Below are positions 35,926 to 44,310 of a stretch of DNA of 64,000 nt, piece by piece (position 1 is the first letter of the stretch; each line of letters begins with the position of its first letter). The notes below the pieces were generated by a model, which was given only the letters and a program-made list of their open reading frames with translations, was not told the DNA's origin and did not search any database. Origin of the DNA: Halomonas sp. 1513 (GTDB lineage: Bacteria > Pseudomonadota > Gammaproteobacteria > Pseudomonadales > Halomonadaceae); NCBI GenBank assembly GCA_001971685.1, contig CP019326.1:3720001-3784000 (forward strand), written 5' to 3'. The translations under genes and the position numbers were made by a program.

Positions 35926-36285
35926 ATGGCCAAGCAAAACCCCCTTCCAGATGATTACAGCGCTGATTGGATTCAGCGCCTTGATGGTCGCACCCGGCTA
36001 GCCCAGGCGGTCCGCCAGCGATACACCGACCTGACCACTGATCTAGGTGGGCATGAGGCCATGAGCTACCAGCGCCGCAGCCTAGCCAAGCGGGCGCTTT
36101 GGCAGGAAGCCGTTATCGAGCAGATGGAGGCTGCACTAGCGCGGGGTGAGGACGTGGACCTAGGGCGCATGACACAGAGCGTCAACGCCTTGCAGGGGCT
36201 ATATAAGACGTTGGGATTAGACCGCGTGGCCCGCGATGTTCCGACCTTGAGTGCCTACATCGCCGCCAAAGGTGCCGCCCAATGA
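35926..36285 (+). CDS. Phage-type small protein, possible terminase small subunit
   Basis: A 119-residue, mostly helical, soluble protein (starts MAKQNPLPDDYSADWIQRLD; SVNALQGLYKTLGLDRVARD). I do not recognise the family. Position directly before a terminase large subunit, size and helical character are consistent with a small terminase. The ribosome-binding site is weak. Its stop overlaps the next small gene (ATGA). Confidence 0.55.
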   Translation: MAKQNPLPDDYSADWIQRLDGRTRLAQAVRQRYTDLTTDLGGHEAMSYQRRSLAKRALWQEAVIEQMEAALARGEDVDLGRMTQSVNALQGLYKTLGLDRVARDVPTLSAYIAAKGAAQ

Positions 36286-36359
36286 CCCGCCGCATCGCTC
36301 TGCTGCTAGTGGGTATTGCCGCCGGCCTGGTGCTGGGCATGTACGTGGGGGGCTGCTGA
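36282..36359 (+). CDS. 25-residue membrane peptide between the terminase genes
   Basis: Reads MTRRIALLLVGIAAGLVLGM followed by YVGGC. The start overlaps the upstream stop (ATGA), and the stop TGA shares its last base with the terminase ATG (TGATG), so it is translationally coupled on both sides. Two arginines followed by a single hydrophobic segment suggest one inner-membrane helix. Function unknown; it may simply relay ribosomes to the terminase gene. Confidence 0.55.
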   Translation: MTRRIALLLVGIAAGLVLGMYVGGC

Positions 36360-37804
36360 TGACCGCTCCCGCCCTGGTGGACCCCATCACCGCCCTGACC
36401 GATGACAACCTATTGGCCCCGATGCTGCCGGGAGTCCACGAAGGCAGTTGGGATGCCTGGCTGGCCATCATCAAAGGCTTGTACGCCCTGCCGATGACCA
36501 CTTGGGATGTGAAGGTGTGGCGGGAAGTGACCGGCCGCCCTGTGCCCCTAAAGCCCAGCCGCTCGGGGTATTTCCTGGTGGGTAGGAGGGGCGGAAAAAC
36601 CCAAGCCGCCGCCGCCCTGACCCTCTACGAAACCGCCTTTCGTGACTGGACAGGCATCGCATCCAAGGGGGAATTGATCGTTGGCGCCCTGGTGGCCGCT
36701 GATCGACGCCAAGCAGGGCAGGCGCTGCGCTACCTTCGAGGCGGCATCGAGGCATCGGCCATGCTGCGCGGCATGGTGGTCAAGGACACCTCCGAGGGCA
36801 TCGAGCTTTCCAACGGCACCGAGCTTGCAGTAATGACCGCTTCACACCGCTCTATCCGTGGCCGTTCGTTCGCCTGCCTGGTGGCCGATGAGCTGTGCCA
36901 TTGGCGAACCGATGGTGAATCACCCGATGCCGAGATCCTGAGAGCTGCCGAGCCTGCGCTATCCCTGACCGATGGGCTAATGCTGGGCATATCGACGCCC
37001 CATGCGCGGCAAGGCGTCATGTATTCCCGATGGAAGCGCCACTATCGCAAGGCGGATGCACCCGCCCTGGTCGTGCAAGCCCCGAGCCGCCGGCTTAATC
37101 CGCGCTTGCCCCAGTCGGTAGTCGATGAGGCGATGGCAGAGGATGAACCTTCAGCACGGGCCGAATACTACTCGACCTGGAGGGACGATGTGGCCAGCTA
37201 CGTCTCACGTGACGTTCTGGAGGCCCTAGTAACGCCTGGCATCACCGAGCGACCGCCACACCCTGCCCACCGCTTCCGAGCCTTTGTAGATGTCTCCAGC
37301 GGCCGTTCTGACGCCTTCTGCTGGGCTGTGGCCCACACCGAGGACGGAACCGACATTTTCGACCGGCTGGGCGAGATCAAGCCGCCATTTAGCCCAGCGG
37401 ATGCGGTAGAGCGTTGCGCTGCTGACCTTCGCCGCTACGGCATCACCGAGGTTCGAGGCGACCAATACGGCGCCGGCTGGGTGTTGGAACAGTTCGAGGC
37501 CGCCGGCCTGAAGTACCTGCCCAGCGAGCTGAACCGCTCCGAGATTTACCTTGATGCACTGCCCAGGCTGACCGCCAAGCGGGCCGAGCTGTTGGACTCC
37601 GACACCCTGCTAAACCAACTCGCTAACCTGGAGCGCCGCTCCCGTTCTGGCGGACGTGACAGCGTGGACCATCCTCGAGGCGGTAACGATGACGCCGCGA
37701 ATGCTGCAATGGGCGCCCTAACCGGCAGGCTCAAGGCACAGCGCAAGTCCAACGCCGCCATCCTGTTACCCCGCCGCCACCGCGAGAGGTACGCCCGTGC
37801 GTAG
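36359..37804 (+). CDS. Phage terminase large subunit
   Basis: A 481-residue packaging motor/nuclease. The ATPase domain has Walker A GRRGGKT (75-81) and Walker B ACLVADE (172-178); GISTPHARQG is a motif-III-like region. The nuclease domain shows acidic residues in RAFVDVSSGRSD (D311), EVRGDQYGAGWV and HPRGGNDDAANAAMGAL, as in RNase-H-fold terminases. The ATG at 36359 is coupled to the preceding small gene; the open frame before it is shadow. No portal or capsid gene follows. Confidence 0.85.
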   Translation: MTAPALVDPITALTDDNLLAPMLPGVHEGSWDAWLAIIKGLYALPMTTWDVKVWREVTGRPVPLKPSRSGYFLVGRRGGKTQAAAALTLYETAFRDWTGIASKGELIVGALVAADRRQAGQALRYLRGGIEASAMLRGMVVKDTSEGIELSNGTELAVMTASHRSIRGRSFACLVADELCHWRTDGESPDAEILRAAEPALSLTDGLMLGISTPHARQGVMYSRWKRHYRKADAPALVVQAPSRRLNPRLPQSVVDEAMAEDEPSARAEYYSTWRDDVASYVSRDVLEALVTPGITERPPHPAHRFRAFVDVSSGRSDAFCWAVAHTEDGTDIFDRLGEIKPPFSPADAVERCAADLRRYGITEVRGDQYGAGWVLEQFEAAGLKYLPSELNRSEIYLDALPRLTAKRAELLDSDTLLNQLANLERRSRSGGRDSVDHPRGGNDDAANAAMGALTGRLKAQRKSNAAILLPRRHRERYARA

Positions 37805-37994
37805 TGACCTGTTGAACCTGCCAGCCGATGCGCCCGCGTCTGAGGCGTGGTCGCTGCTGTGGTCGCTTTCCTTGGATATTCCTTACCCAACCCCAGGCCA
37901 GACGGCCGGCGACCTTCTCGCCAGCCTGGAGCCGAGTCTACAACGCAAGATCCATCATCTAATCGAAGCGGCAAACCGCCATGACCACGATTAA
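37797..37994 (+). CDS. Small phage protein of unknown function
   Basis: 65 residues, GTG start overlapping the terminase end by 8 bp, with GAGAGGT upstream. It is helical and acidic, ending RKIHHLIEAANRHDHD. No family recognised. It overlaps the next small gene by 14 bp, supporting a coupled operon. Confidence 0.55.
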   Translation: MRSDLLNLPADAPASEAWSLLWSLSLDIPYPTPGQTAGDLLASLEPSLQRKIHHLIEAANRHDHD

Positions 37995-38169
37995 ACGAGA
38001 GTTCGTAACCGGCACCCCGATGCCGCTTGGCCATAAGCGCCACACCGTCAACAGCCGCGACGAAGACGAGATGAATCAGGCCATCGAGTTGCTGGCCGAG
38101 AAGCTGGCTCCGATGGTTGCCAAGCTGCTGGAAGGCGAGGGCAAAGAGCCTGCCACCCAATGGCTATAA
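37981..38169 (+). CDS. Small phage protein of unknown function
   Basis: 62 residues: a basic, glycine/proline-containing N-terminus (MTTIKREFVTGTPMPLGHKR) and an acidic helix (EDEMNQAIELLAEKLAPMVA). The ATG lies inside the end of the preceding gene. No family recognised. Confidence 0.5.
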   Translation: MTTIKREFVTGTPMPLGHKRHTVNSRDEDEMNQAIELLAEKLAPMVAKLLEGEGKEPATQWL

Positions 38170-38302
38170 CGGCCGCAAGCTGAACCCTGACGACCTTACT
38201 AGCCGATACGCGCTGCCCGCCGATGACGAGTTCGACACCCTGCCGGACGGCGACTCGCCCGCCACGCCTGGTGGCACTGATGAATACCAGCTACCGGATT
38301 AA
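38117..38302 (+). CDS. Possible small acidic protein
   Basis: The frame continues past the previous gene with an acidic, proline-rich sequence (LNPDDLTSRYALPADDEFDT; GGTDEYQLPD). The only early start is a TTG at 38117 inside the preceding gene, so the true start is unclear. The C-terminal part looks protein-like, but coding status is uncertain. Confidence 0.35.
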   Translation: MPSCWKARAKSLPPNGYNGRKLNPDDLTSRYALPADDEFDTLPDGDSPATPGGTDEYQLPD

Positions 38303-38307
38303 TCGCC

Positions 38308-38490
38308 ATGGCCATGATTCCCATCACCGTCGAACAACGCGATGAAGCCGACCGGGAGCGCATGGAGGCGCTGCTGGTGTCGCTCTCCGACCGGCTCAAC
38401 GCCAACTTTTCCGAGCAACTTGAGCAGGTGGGGCACACCATCGCGCTCATGATGGCCCAGCTTGACCGGCCAAACTCTACAACGTATTGA
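38308..38490 (+). CDS. Small phage protein of unknown function
   Basis: 60 residues, MAMIPITVEQRDEADRERME onward, predominantly helical and probably coiled (ALLVSLSDRLNANFSEQLEQ). No transmembrane segment and no recognised family. It ends just before the next coiled-coil gene. Confidence 0.5.
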   Translation: MAMIPITVEQRDEADRERMEALLVSLSDRLNANFSEQLEQVGHTIALMMAQLDRPNSTTY

Positions 38491-38501
38491 GGATTGACCC
38501 C

Positions 38502-39065
38502 ATGACCCAGACCACCGACACCGCCGCCGTCACCCACGCAAACGATATTCTCGCCGATGCCGATGCTACCGTGGGGGCGCTGAAAACCGCGCAGGATGAC
38601 GTCAGGGACGATATGCGGGCCTTGGATGCCCAGACCCTCCCCGAAGTGTCTCAGGCGCTCAGCATGGCCCAGCGACGCGAGTTCGAAGCCCAGCGCGAGG
38701 AAGTGTCAGCCCGCCGGGAGATCCTGCGAACCTTGTTCCACCGGCTGGGCGATGCCATCCAGCGCCGCCGCGCTCAGGATGCAATCGAAGGTGCCGAGGG
38801 CGACCGGGCTGCACTGGCAAAGGCGCTTGAACAGGCAGAGAAGGCCCGCGCCGCGTACCTGGCCGCTGCCCAGGATGCACTCGACTGCGCTCGGGTAATC
38901 GCCGATGGCCGTCAGGCTGCCGGTAACCCTGGCCGCGATAAGGTGGGCGCGTCCGCTGAGCAACTCGATAAACTGCAAGACCTGGCCGAGCCGCTGCTGG
39001 AAGGCGTGGCACTTCGGCGGCTGCGTCTGACAACTCAGCTTGGTGACCCTGCGAAGGCGGCATAA
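38502..39065 (+). CDS. Coiled-coil phage-type protein
   Basis: 187 residues, almost entirely helical with heptad-like stretches (MAQRREFEAQREEVSARREI; ALAKALEQAEKARAAYLAAA). The ATG at 38502 has AGGA nine bases upstream; an in-frame start at 38487 is less likely. Scaffold-like or structural roles are conceivable, but nothing identifies it. Confidence 0.6.
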   Translation: MTQTTDTAAVTHANDILADADATVGALKTAQDDVRDDMRALDAQTLPEVSQALSMAQRREFEAQREEVSARREILRTLFHRLGDAIQRRRAQDAIEGAEGDRAALAKALEQAEKARAAYLAAAQDALDCARVIADGRQAAGNPGRDKVGASAEQLDKLQDLAEPLLEGVALRRLRLTTQLGDPAKAA

Positions 39066-39067
39066 TC

Positions 39068-39397
39068 ATGGGCGCTGCGCTGGAGGTGGGCGCCCAGTGG
39101 TGGGACGACCGCACCCACCCCGTCAACGATGACGGCGCCCAGGGCCGGGAGGAGCTGGCCCGCGCTTGTGCTGATGTGTGGCTGGCGTCAATCCGCATGT
39201 ACTACGCCGATTGCGCTGCCGCCTTACGTGGTCAAACCGCCGCCAATGACCAGGGGGAGGCGTTTCTCGACCTGTGGACAGGCCGGGAACTGCTAAAGAA
39301 CCTCTGCGAGCCCCTGGACGCTGATCCCGAGGTGGTGGGCGATGCGATGATGGAGGCGCTGCGGGCCGGTAGGACTAGCCGGAAGTGGTTTCAGTAG
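39068..39397 (+). CDS. Phage-type protein of unknown function
   Basis: 109 residues, starting 3 bases after the previous stop. It has an aromatic-rich N-terminus (GAQWWDDRTHPVNDDGAQGR) and helices (ADVWLASIRMYYADCAAALR). No recognised family. It is the last gene before the att site. Confidence 0.55.
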   Translation: MGAALEVGAQWWDDRTHPVNDDGAQGREELARACADVWLASIRMYYADCAAALRGQTAANDQGEAFLDLWTGRELLKNLCEPLDADPEVVGDAMMEALRAGRTSRKWFQ

Positions 39398-39410
39398 CAC
39401 ATTGCTCACC

Positions 39411-39430
39411 ATGCACCCAGACGTGCACCC
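39411..39430 (-). repeat. Paired GGTGCA motifs, right side of the packaging module
   Basis: ATGCACCC at 39411 and GTGCACCC at 39423 are, on the minus strand, two GGGTGCA(C/T) motifs with a 12-bp period, the mirror image of the pair at 35872-35892. A third GTGCAC lies at 39437. They are 80-100 bp from the right att copy, where recombinase arm sites would be expected. Confidence 0.55.
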
Positions 39431-39444
39431 AATAGCGTGCACGC

Positions 39445-39473
39445 ACAAAAAAGCCGCCTCTGATGGGCGACTG
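39445..39473 (-). terminator. Element-borne terminator for the tRNA operon
   Basis: On the minus strand GTCGCC-CATCAGA-GGCGGC (one G-T pair) is followed by TTTTTT. It lies downstream of tRNA-Thr in the direction of tRNA transcription, inside the island. Confidence 0.65.
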
Positions 39474-39510
39474 ATTCGAGAAGTAGATGCTTGATATGGC
39501 TGAAGTTTTT

Positions 39511-39587
<77 letters not shown>

Positions 39588-39644
39588 GCGGGCAACCCTT
39601 CAACTACTTGCATCCACTCGATGCTTCAGAAACTGGGTTGGCGA

Positions 39645-39719
39645 TGGCTGGGGTACCAGGATTCGAACCTGGGAATGCCGATACCAAAAACCGGTGCCTT
39701 ACCACTTGGCTATACCCCA
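39645..39719 (-). tRNA. tRNA-Gln(UUG)
   Basis: 75 nt with encoded CCA, starting TGGGGTATAGCCAAGTGG. Anticodon loop TTTTGGT (TTG), T-loop GGTTCGAATCC. The weak U1-A72 pair is typical of tRNA-Gln. Confidence 0.95.
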
Positions 39720-39725
39720 GCAGCG

Positions 39726-39801
39726 TGGTGGCCAGAGACGGAATCGAACCGCCGACACGGGGATTTTCAATCCCCTGCTCTACCAACTGAGCTATCTGGC
39801 C
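39726..39801 (-). tRNA. tRNA-Phe(GAA)
   Basis: 76 nt with encoded CCA, starting GGCCAGATAGCTCAGTTGG. Anticodon loop TTGAAAA (GAA), T-loop GGTTCGATTCC. First gene of the tRNA operon. Confidence 0.95.
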
Positions 39802-39884
39802 CCTGCCAACGGGGACGTATTTAACTAGAATCCCTCGGCCCCGTCAAGCCTTTTTAGATCAACCGGATGCCACGCCTGTCCGGG

Positions 39885-40157
39885 TCACTGGCTGGGCGGA
39901 ACATAGCCCTCGGCCTGGTCGGTTTCGCGGTTGTCGAGGAAGCGCTCGAGCTGCTCCATGAGGTACTCGCGCGCCTCGGGGTCGAGCAGGTTGAGGTGCT
40001 TCTCGTTGATCAAGCGGGTCTGCAGCGCCTGCCACTCCTCCCAGGCCTGCTTGGAAACACTGGCCTGGATCTCCTGGCCCTTCTTGCCGGGCAGCGGCGG
40101 CTGCGGCAGAGCCTCGAGCTCTTGCTGATACTTGCGACAGAACACGGTCTGGCTCAT
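39885..40157 (-). CDS. yggX: YggX-type Fe(II)-trafficking protein
   Basis: 90 residues, the normal YggX size, with the conserved N-terminal cysteine in SQTVFCRKYQQELEAL and the family string LINEKHLNLLDPEAREYL. It is linked to iron handling and protection of Fe-S clusters from oxidation. AGGAGTGAGCC precedes the ATG. It lies 23 bp after mutY; the mutY-yggX pair is widely conserved, and MutY itself carries an Fe-S cluster. Confidence 0.94.
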   Translation of the reverse strand: MSQTVFCRKYQQELEALPQPPLPGKKGQEIQASVSKQAWEEWQALQTRLINEKHLNLLDPEAREYLMEQLERFLDNRETDQAEGYVPPSQ

Positions 40158-40180
40158 GGCTCACTCCTTGCGATAGGCAT

Positions 40181-41263
40181 TCAGGCGTCGTCGAGATGCT
40201 GGGCGAGGCTGCCCAGTAGCGTCTTGACCGGCGCCGCTAGGCCAATGGTGACAGGCTCGGCGAGGTGATACCACAGCCGCCCTGGCGCATTGACGACCCG
40301 GGCCGGCCGGCAGGCGACCGGCTGCGCGGTGATCTGCAGGTGGAAGTGGCTGAAGGTGTGGCGAAACGCCTGCCAGGCCGGTTCACGCCTGGCCTCCGGG
40401 GCGTGCACGTCGAGCCATGCCTGCAGGGCGTCGGAGTCGTCGAACTGCGGAAAGCACCACAGGCCGCCCCACAGACCGGCGCCGGGACGCTGTTCGAGCA
40501 GCACTCGGCCCTCGCCGTCGTGGAGCAGCAGCATGATGGTACTGCGCTCTGGCAGCGCCTTCTTGGGCTTGGACTCGGGGAAGCGCTTCTCTTCGCCGCG
40601 GGCATGCGCGTCACAGACGTCCTCGAAGGGGCACAGCAGGCAGCTGGGCGTGCCCCGGCGACACAGGGTGGCGCCAAGGTCCATCATTGCCTGGCTGTAG
40701 TCGGGAAGGCGCGAGGCCGGCGTATAGTGCTCGGCCAGCGCCCACAGCCTGCGCTCCACCGCCGGGCGCCCGGGCCAGCCTGGCTCGGCGTGCAGGCGGG
40801 TCAGCACCCGCTTGACGTTGCCGTCGAGAATCACCGCACGATGCCCGGTGCTGATGCTGATGATGGCACCGGCGGTGGAGCGACCGATGCCGGGCAGCGC
40901 GGCCATGTCCTCGAGACTGTGCACCGGGAACTCGCCGCCGTGCTGCTCGACCACCCGGCGCGCCGCCTTGTGCAGGTTGCGGCCCCGCGCGTAGTAGCCG
41001 AGCCCGGTCCACAGGTGCAGCACCTCGTCCTGCTCTGCCGCGGCCAGTTGCTCGACGGTGGGGAATCGCGCCATGAAGCGCTCGTAGTAGGGGATCACCG
41101 TGGCCACCTGGGTCTGCTGCAGCATGATCTCCGAGACCCACACGCGATAAGGCGTCTTGTCGTGCTGCCAGGGCAGGCTCTTGCGACCGTGCTCGTCGAA
41201 CCATGCCAGCAGGCGCTGTTGAAACTCCTGCGGAGAGAGTACGGGGCGGGGCATATCGGGCAT
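40181..41263 (-). CDS. mutY: A/G-specific adenine glycosylase
   Basis: 360 residues. It removes adenine mispaired with 8-oxoguanine. Features: [20 protein letters not shown]; a helix-hairpin-helix [15 protein letters not shown] followed by the catalytic-D region ([15 protein letters not shown]); an Fe-S cluster C-x6-C-x2-C-x5-C ([19 protein letters not shown]); and a C-terminal NUDIX-like 8-oxoG recognition domain (about 225-355) with FSHFHLQI. The start at 41263 has a weak ribosome-binding site; MPRPV at 41254 is an alternative. Confidence 0.95.
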   Translation of the reverse strand: MPDMPRPVLSPQEFQQRLLAWFDEHGRKSLPWQHDKTPYRVWVSEIMLQQTQVATVIPYYERFMARFPTVEQLAAAEQDEVLHLWTGLGYYARGRNLHKAARRVVEQHGGEFPVHSLEDMAALPGIGRSTAGAIISISTGHRAVILDGNVKRVLTRLHAEPGWPGRPAVERRLWALAEHYTPASRLPDYSQAMMDLGATLCRRGTPSCLLCPFEDVCDAHARGEEKRFPESKPKKALPERSTIMLLLHDGEGRVLLEQRPGAGLWGGLWCFPQFDDSDALQAWLDVHAPEARREPAWQAFRHTFSHFHLQITAQPVACRPARVVNAPGRLWYHLAEPVTIGLAAPVKTLLGSLAQHLDDA

Positions 41264-41292
41264 CAGAGACTCATCGCAAGGCGGAGAAACAT

Positions 41293-41320
41293 AAAAAAGC
41301 GCCGACGATAACGTCGGCGC
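41293..41320 (-). terminator. Intrinsic terminator of the asmA-like operon
   Basis: On the minus strand a 9-bp stem GCGCCGACG/CGTCGGCGC with a 4-base loop is followed by TTTTTT. It lies 22 bp after the asmA-like stop and upstream of mutY. Confidence 0.92.
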
Positions 41321-41341
41321 AGGTGACTGGCTTGCTGGCCG

Positions 41342-43690
41342 TCAGTTGAACAGACCGCGCAGGCCTTCGCGAAGTTCCCGTCCTGCGCCTTCGCCAAGCC
41401 GCTCATCGAGACCTTCCAGGGCACCACCGAGGCGCTCTTCGATCTCCTGTGCGGCCCGCGAGGAGGCTTCGTTGCGCAGGATGTCACCCAGTGCGCTCTG
41501 GAACGCCGAGCGGTCGAAACGGCACCATTCACTGCTCTCCTCGCTCAGCTGGCCCTCGCAGCGCACCGGGAGCGGCACGCGCTCGAGGCGCGGATTGACG
41601 CGGCAGGCGGCATCCGCCGAGTCGACCAGGCGCGCCGCCGCGCGATAGTCGAACACCTGGGTCGCCAAGTTGATCTCGCCGCTGCCGTCGAGCCGAATGC
41701 CGGGAATGCTGATCTCCAGGTCGTCATTATGGGCCACGCCGTCGCGTAGGGTGAAGCTCGCCTCGGCGCGCTCGAAGCGGGTGTCACTGCTCCAGTCTTG
41801 GCGCATCTCCTCGCCGTCCAGCGCCGCCACCACGCCGCACAGCTCCTGGGAGACATTGACGTCGAAGAGCGCGCCATCGTCGATACGCAGCGCCAGGGTA
41901 CCGTTCAGGTTACGGGTCATCAGGCCGCGGTTATCGCCGCGGGTGGTGAGATCGCCGTCGAGACTCAAGCGGCCGCGCAGCGGCGACTCCTCTGCCGACA
42001 GCGCCGCGTAGAGCGGCACGATCTGCACACGATCCAGGCGCGGCGTAAATGCCCAGCGCGGCGTCTCTTCGCGCTGGTCGAGCTCGCCACTGGCCGCCAG
42101 GCTGCCGTCGAACAACTGCCCCTCGAAGCGTGAAAGGCGATGCACGCCCTCACTGCCTTCAAGTGCCAGCTCGGCGTTGCGAATCACCAATCCCAGCGCA
42201 GTGAGGCGCTCGAGACGCAGCTCGCCGTCGAGGTCCAGCGGCGCCAGCCAGGCGATCGGCAATGCCGCTTCGTCGTCGTCGGCATAGACCATGCGACCCA
42301 GCAGCTTGCGCAGCATGGCGCTTTCGGCGGCCGGTTCGGCAGGCGGCAGGTAGGCGTCGAGGTCCAGGTGGTCGCCCTGCAGGTCGAACGTCAGCGACTG
42401 ACCGTCTACCCCAGCGCCGAGGCGGCCGGTGAAGGTACTGTCATCGACCACCATGGTCAGGTTAGTCAGGGTGAACCGTGCCAGGTCGCCTTGCAGCGGG
42501 CTGGTCAGCGCGACGTCACTCAGCGCCGCGTCGCTTGCGGTCTCGGGCAGGGCGTCGAAGCGCGCCAGCCACGGACGCAGCGACAGCGGTGCCAGGCTCA
42601 CCAGGCCGGTATAGCGGGGCGTGTCGAACAGCTCGGTCACGGTCACGCTGCCGCTCAGATCGAGATCGTCGGGCCCGCTCAGCGCCAGGCTGCGCAAGTG
42701 CAGACGCTGTTCATCAAGATCGAGGTCGGCAATGAACCCAAGGCTCAGCGCCAAGGCCCGGTCGCCGGCCGCTGGGTGCACGATGCTGGTGTCGAGCCGG
42801 CCACCCTCGATCTCCATGCGCCGCGTCTCGGTGCTGGCCACCAGCTCGCGCAGCTGCAGGTTGGCCTGCTGCTTACGATCGCCCAGCGTCGCCAGGGTGG
42901 TGCCGGTCTCGAGGTTGAGGTTCTCGAGTTCGTAGCGGCCGTCGCGCAGCCCCAGCCGTACCCGGCTCTCGCCGCGTACATTGCTGACCCATTCGGGCTC
43001 GACCTCGTCACTCTCCTGCCAGTCGGCATCAGGATAGGCCGAGAGCCGGAAGGCGGTCTTGAGCGGGAAGGCACGCTGCGGATTGACGTTGCTGCCGCTG
43101 ACCTCGAGCCCGGTGAAGCGCAGCTGCAGGTCGCGCTGCCAGTCGCGATAGCGCACTTCACTGCCGCGCAGCGTGACGCTGGCGACATTCAGCGCCACTC
43201 GCATGCCCGACTCGTCGCCTACCGCCGGCCCGGCAGAGGCCGGTGCCAGCGCTTCGGCAGCCTCTTCACGACGCTCTTCGAGGCGCTCCAGCAGCACTTC
43301 CCAGTTGCCCTGACCCTCGGCGTCGCGCTCGAGGTTGAGGCGCATGCCGTCGAGGGTCAGGCCCTCGATGGCGATCTCACCGGTCAGCAGCGGCGCGAAA
43401 GCCAGGCTGACCTCGGCCTTGTCCAAGGCGGCAAACGGCGCCTCGTCGCCGGGCTGTTCGGGTAACCAGGCCTCGGCGTCAGCCACGCTGACGCCGAGCC
43501 GCGGATAGAACGACCACGTCAGGGGCCCGTCCAGGGTCAACTCGAGGCCGGTCTGCTCGCGAACCACGTCGATCAGCCGCGGCTTGAGGTCGTTGGGATC
43601 GAAAAAGGTAGTGACGTAGACCACCGCACCGACCACTACCAGACCCAGTACCCCGATGACCGCCAGCAGGGTTCGCAGTAGCGCTCTCAT
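41342..43690 (-). CDS. AsmA family protein
   Basis: 782 residues: an N-terminal membrane anchor (LLRTLLAVIGVLGLVVVGAV) and then a long beta-rich periplasmic region of the AsmA/TamB-like bridge type. It has the usual opening (DPNDLKPRLIDVVREQTGLE; GPLTWSFYPRLGVSVADAEA) and the C-terminal AsmA_2-type region (FEIS-like strands; RVNPRLERVPLPVRCEGQLS). AsmA-like proteins take part in outer-membrane lipid homeostasis. GGAGGACATCA precedes the ATG, which overlaps the stop of the upstream GNAT gene. Confidence 0.88.
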   Translation of the reverse strand: MRALLRTLLAVIGVLGLVVVGAVVYVTTFFDPNDLKPRLIDVVREQTGLELTLDGPLTWSFYPRLGVSVADAEAWLPEQPGDEAPFAALDKAEVSLAFAPLLTGEIAIEGLTLDGMRLNLERDAEGQGNWEVLLERLEERREEAAEALAPASAGPAVGDESGMRVALNVASVTLRGSEVRYRDWQRDLQLRFTGLEVSGSNVNPQRAFPLKTAFRLSAYPDADWQESDEVEPEWVSNVRGESRVRLGLRDGRYELENLNLETGTTLATLGDRKQQANLQLRELVASTETRRMEIEGGRLDTSIVHPAAGDRALALSLGFIADLDLDEQRLHLRSLALSGPDDLDLSGSVTVTELFDTPRYTGLVSLAPLSLRPWLARFDALPETASDAALSDVALTSPLQGDLARFTLTNLTMVVDDSTFTGRLGAGVDGQSLTFDLQGDHLDLDAYLPPAEPAAESAMLRKLLGRMVYADDDEAALPIAWLAPLDLDGELRLERLTALGLVIRNAELALEGSEGVHRLSRFEGQLFDGSLAASGELDQREETPRWAFTPRLDRVQIVPLYAALSAEESPLRGRLSLDGDLTTRGDNRGLMTRNLNGTLALRIDDGALFDVNVSQELCGVVAALDGEEMRQDWSSDTRFERAEASFTLRDGVAHNDDLEISIPGIRLDGSGEINLATQVFDYRAAARLVDSADAACRVNPRLERVPLPVRCEGQLSEESSEWCRFDRSAFQSALGDILRNEASSRAAQEIEERLGGALEGLDERLGEGAGRELREGLRGLFN

Positions 43691-44142
43691 TGATGTCCTC
43701 CCCGTGAGCTGCGCGGATTGAATTCGAAATAGTCGCCCTCGGGCGAGGCGCGATAGCCGAGCCGCGACAGCAGCAGCTGGTCGCCCATCTGCAGGGTGGC
43801 GCTGGCGACCCGCAACACCCGCTGCTCGGCAGCCGCAGCGTCGCCGATCAGCGCCAGCAGCTGCGAGCCGACCCCGCGCCGGCGGGTCGTCTTGCGCACG
43901 CAGGTGTAGGCCAGCCACCAGGCGTCAGCGTCGATGTTCACCGCCACCGCCCCCAGCAGACGCCCGTTGAAGCAGGCACAGCAGAATAGCCCACCGCCCT
44001 CGAGGTGATCACGAATGAAGTCCTCGGCGGGCGCCGGCAAGCGCTCGGCGGGCGCATCGGCATAGATACGAGAGAGGTCGAGGGCGGTCTGATCATCCAT
44101 TGACCATTCGCCGTGGTCGACCCTGTGAAGCGTAACCGGCAT
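43687..44142 (-). CDS. GNAT acetyltransferase-like protein (PanZ/PanM-like)
   Basis: 151 residues with a GNAT fold. The acetyl-CoA loop VRKTTRRRGVGSQLLALI is clear, and CFNGRLLGAVAV is like E. coli PanZ (ARFNERLLAAVRV), which binds acetyl-CoA and activates PanD maturation. PanZ-like is a reasonable call, but another GNAT is possible. The ATG at 44142 lies behind AGGGGAG. It is translationally coupled to the asmA-like gene and divergent from hisB. Confidence 0.65.
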   Translation of the reverse strand: MPVTLHRVDHGEWSMDDQTALDLSRIYADAPAERLPAPAEDFIRDHLEGGGLFCCACFNGRLLGAVAVNIDADAWWLAYTCVRKTTRRRGVGSQLLALIGDAAAAEQRVLRVASATLQMGDQLLLSRLGYRASPEGDYFEFNPRSSRGGHQ

Positions 44143-44222
44143 GTGTAATCTCCCCTGGCCGGGACGGCACATCGGATCGTCCGTCAGTGACCGCATTGTA
44201 GCGGATGGGGCGGCCGATTCTC

Positions 44223-44228
44223 TATAAT
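44223..44228 (+). promoter_or_regulatory. Candidate -10 box of the his operon promoter
   Basis: TATAAT, 83 bases before the hisB ATG, in the divergent hisB/GNAT spacer. No well-spaced -35 is evident (a TTGTAG lies 21 bases upstream, too far), so only the -10 is offered. Confidence 0.4.
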
Positions 44229-44310
44229 GGATGGCTCGACCGCCGTGACGTCCCCCGGCGAGGCGTCCTATCACCGCAGACATTGCGCTCAGCGCAGGAG
44301 ACTCAGCCCC

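Noticed and set aside
42140..43465. A 441-codon plus-strand frame over the AsmA-like gene
   Set aside because: Antisense shadow; composition typical of reversed GC-rich coding sequence.
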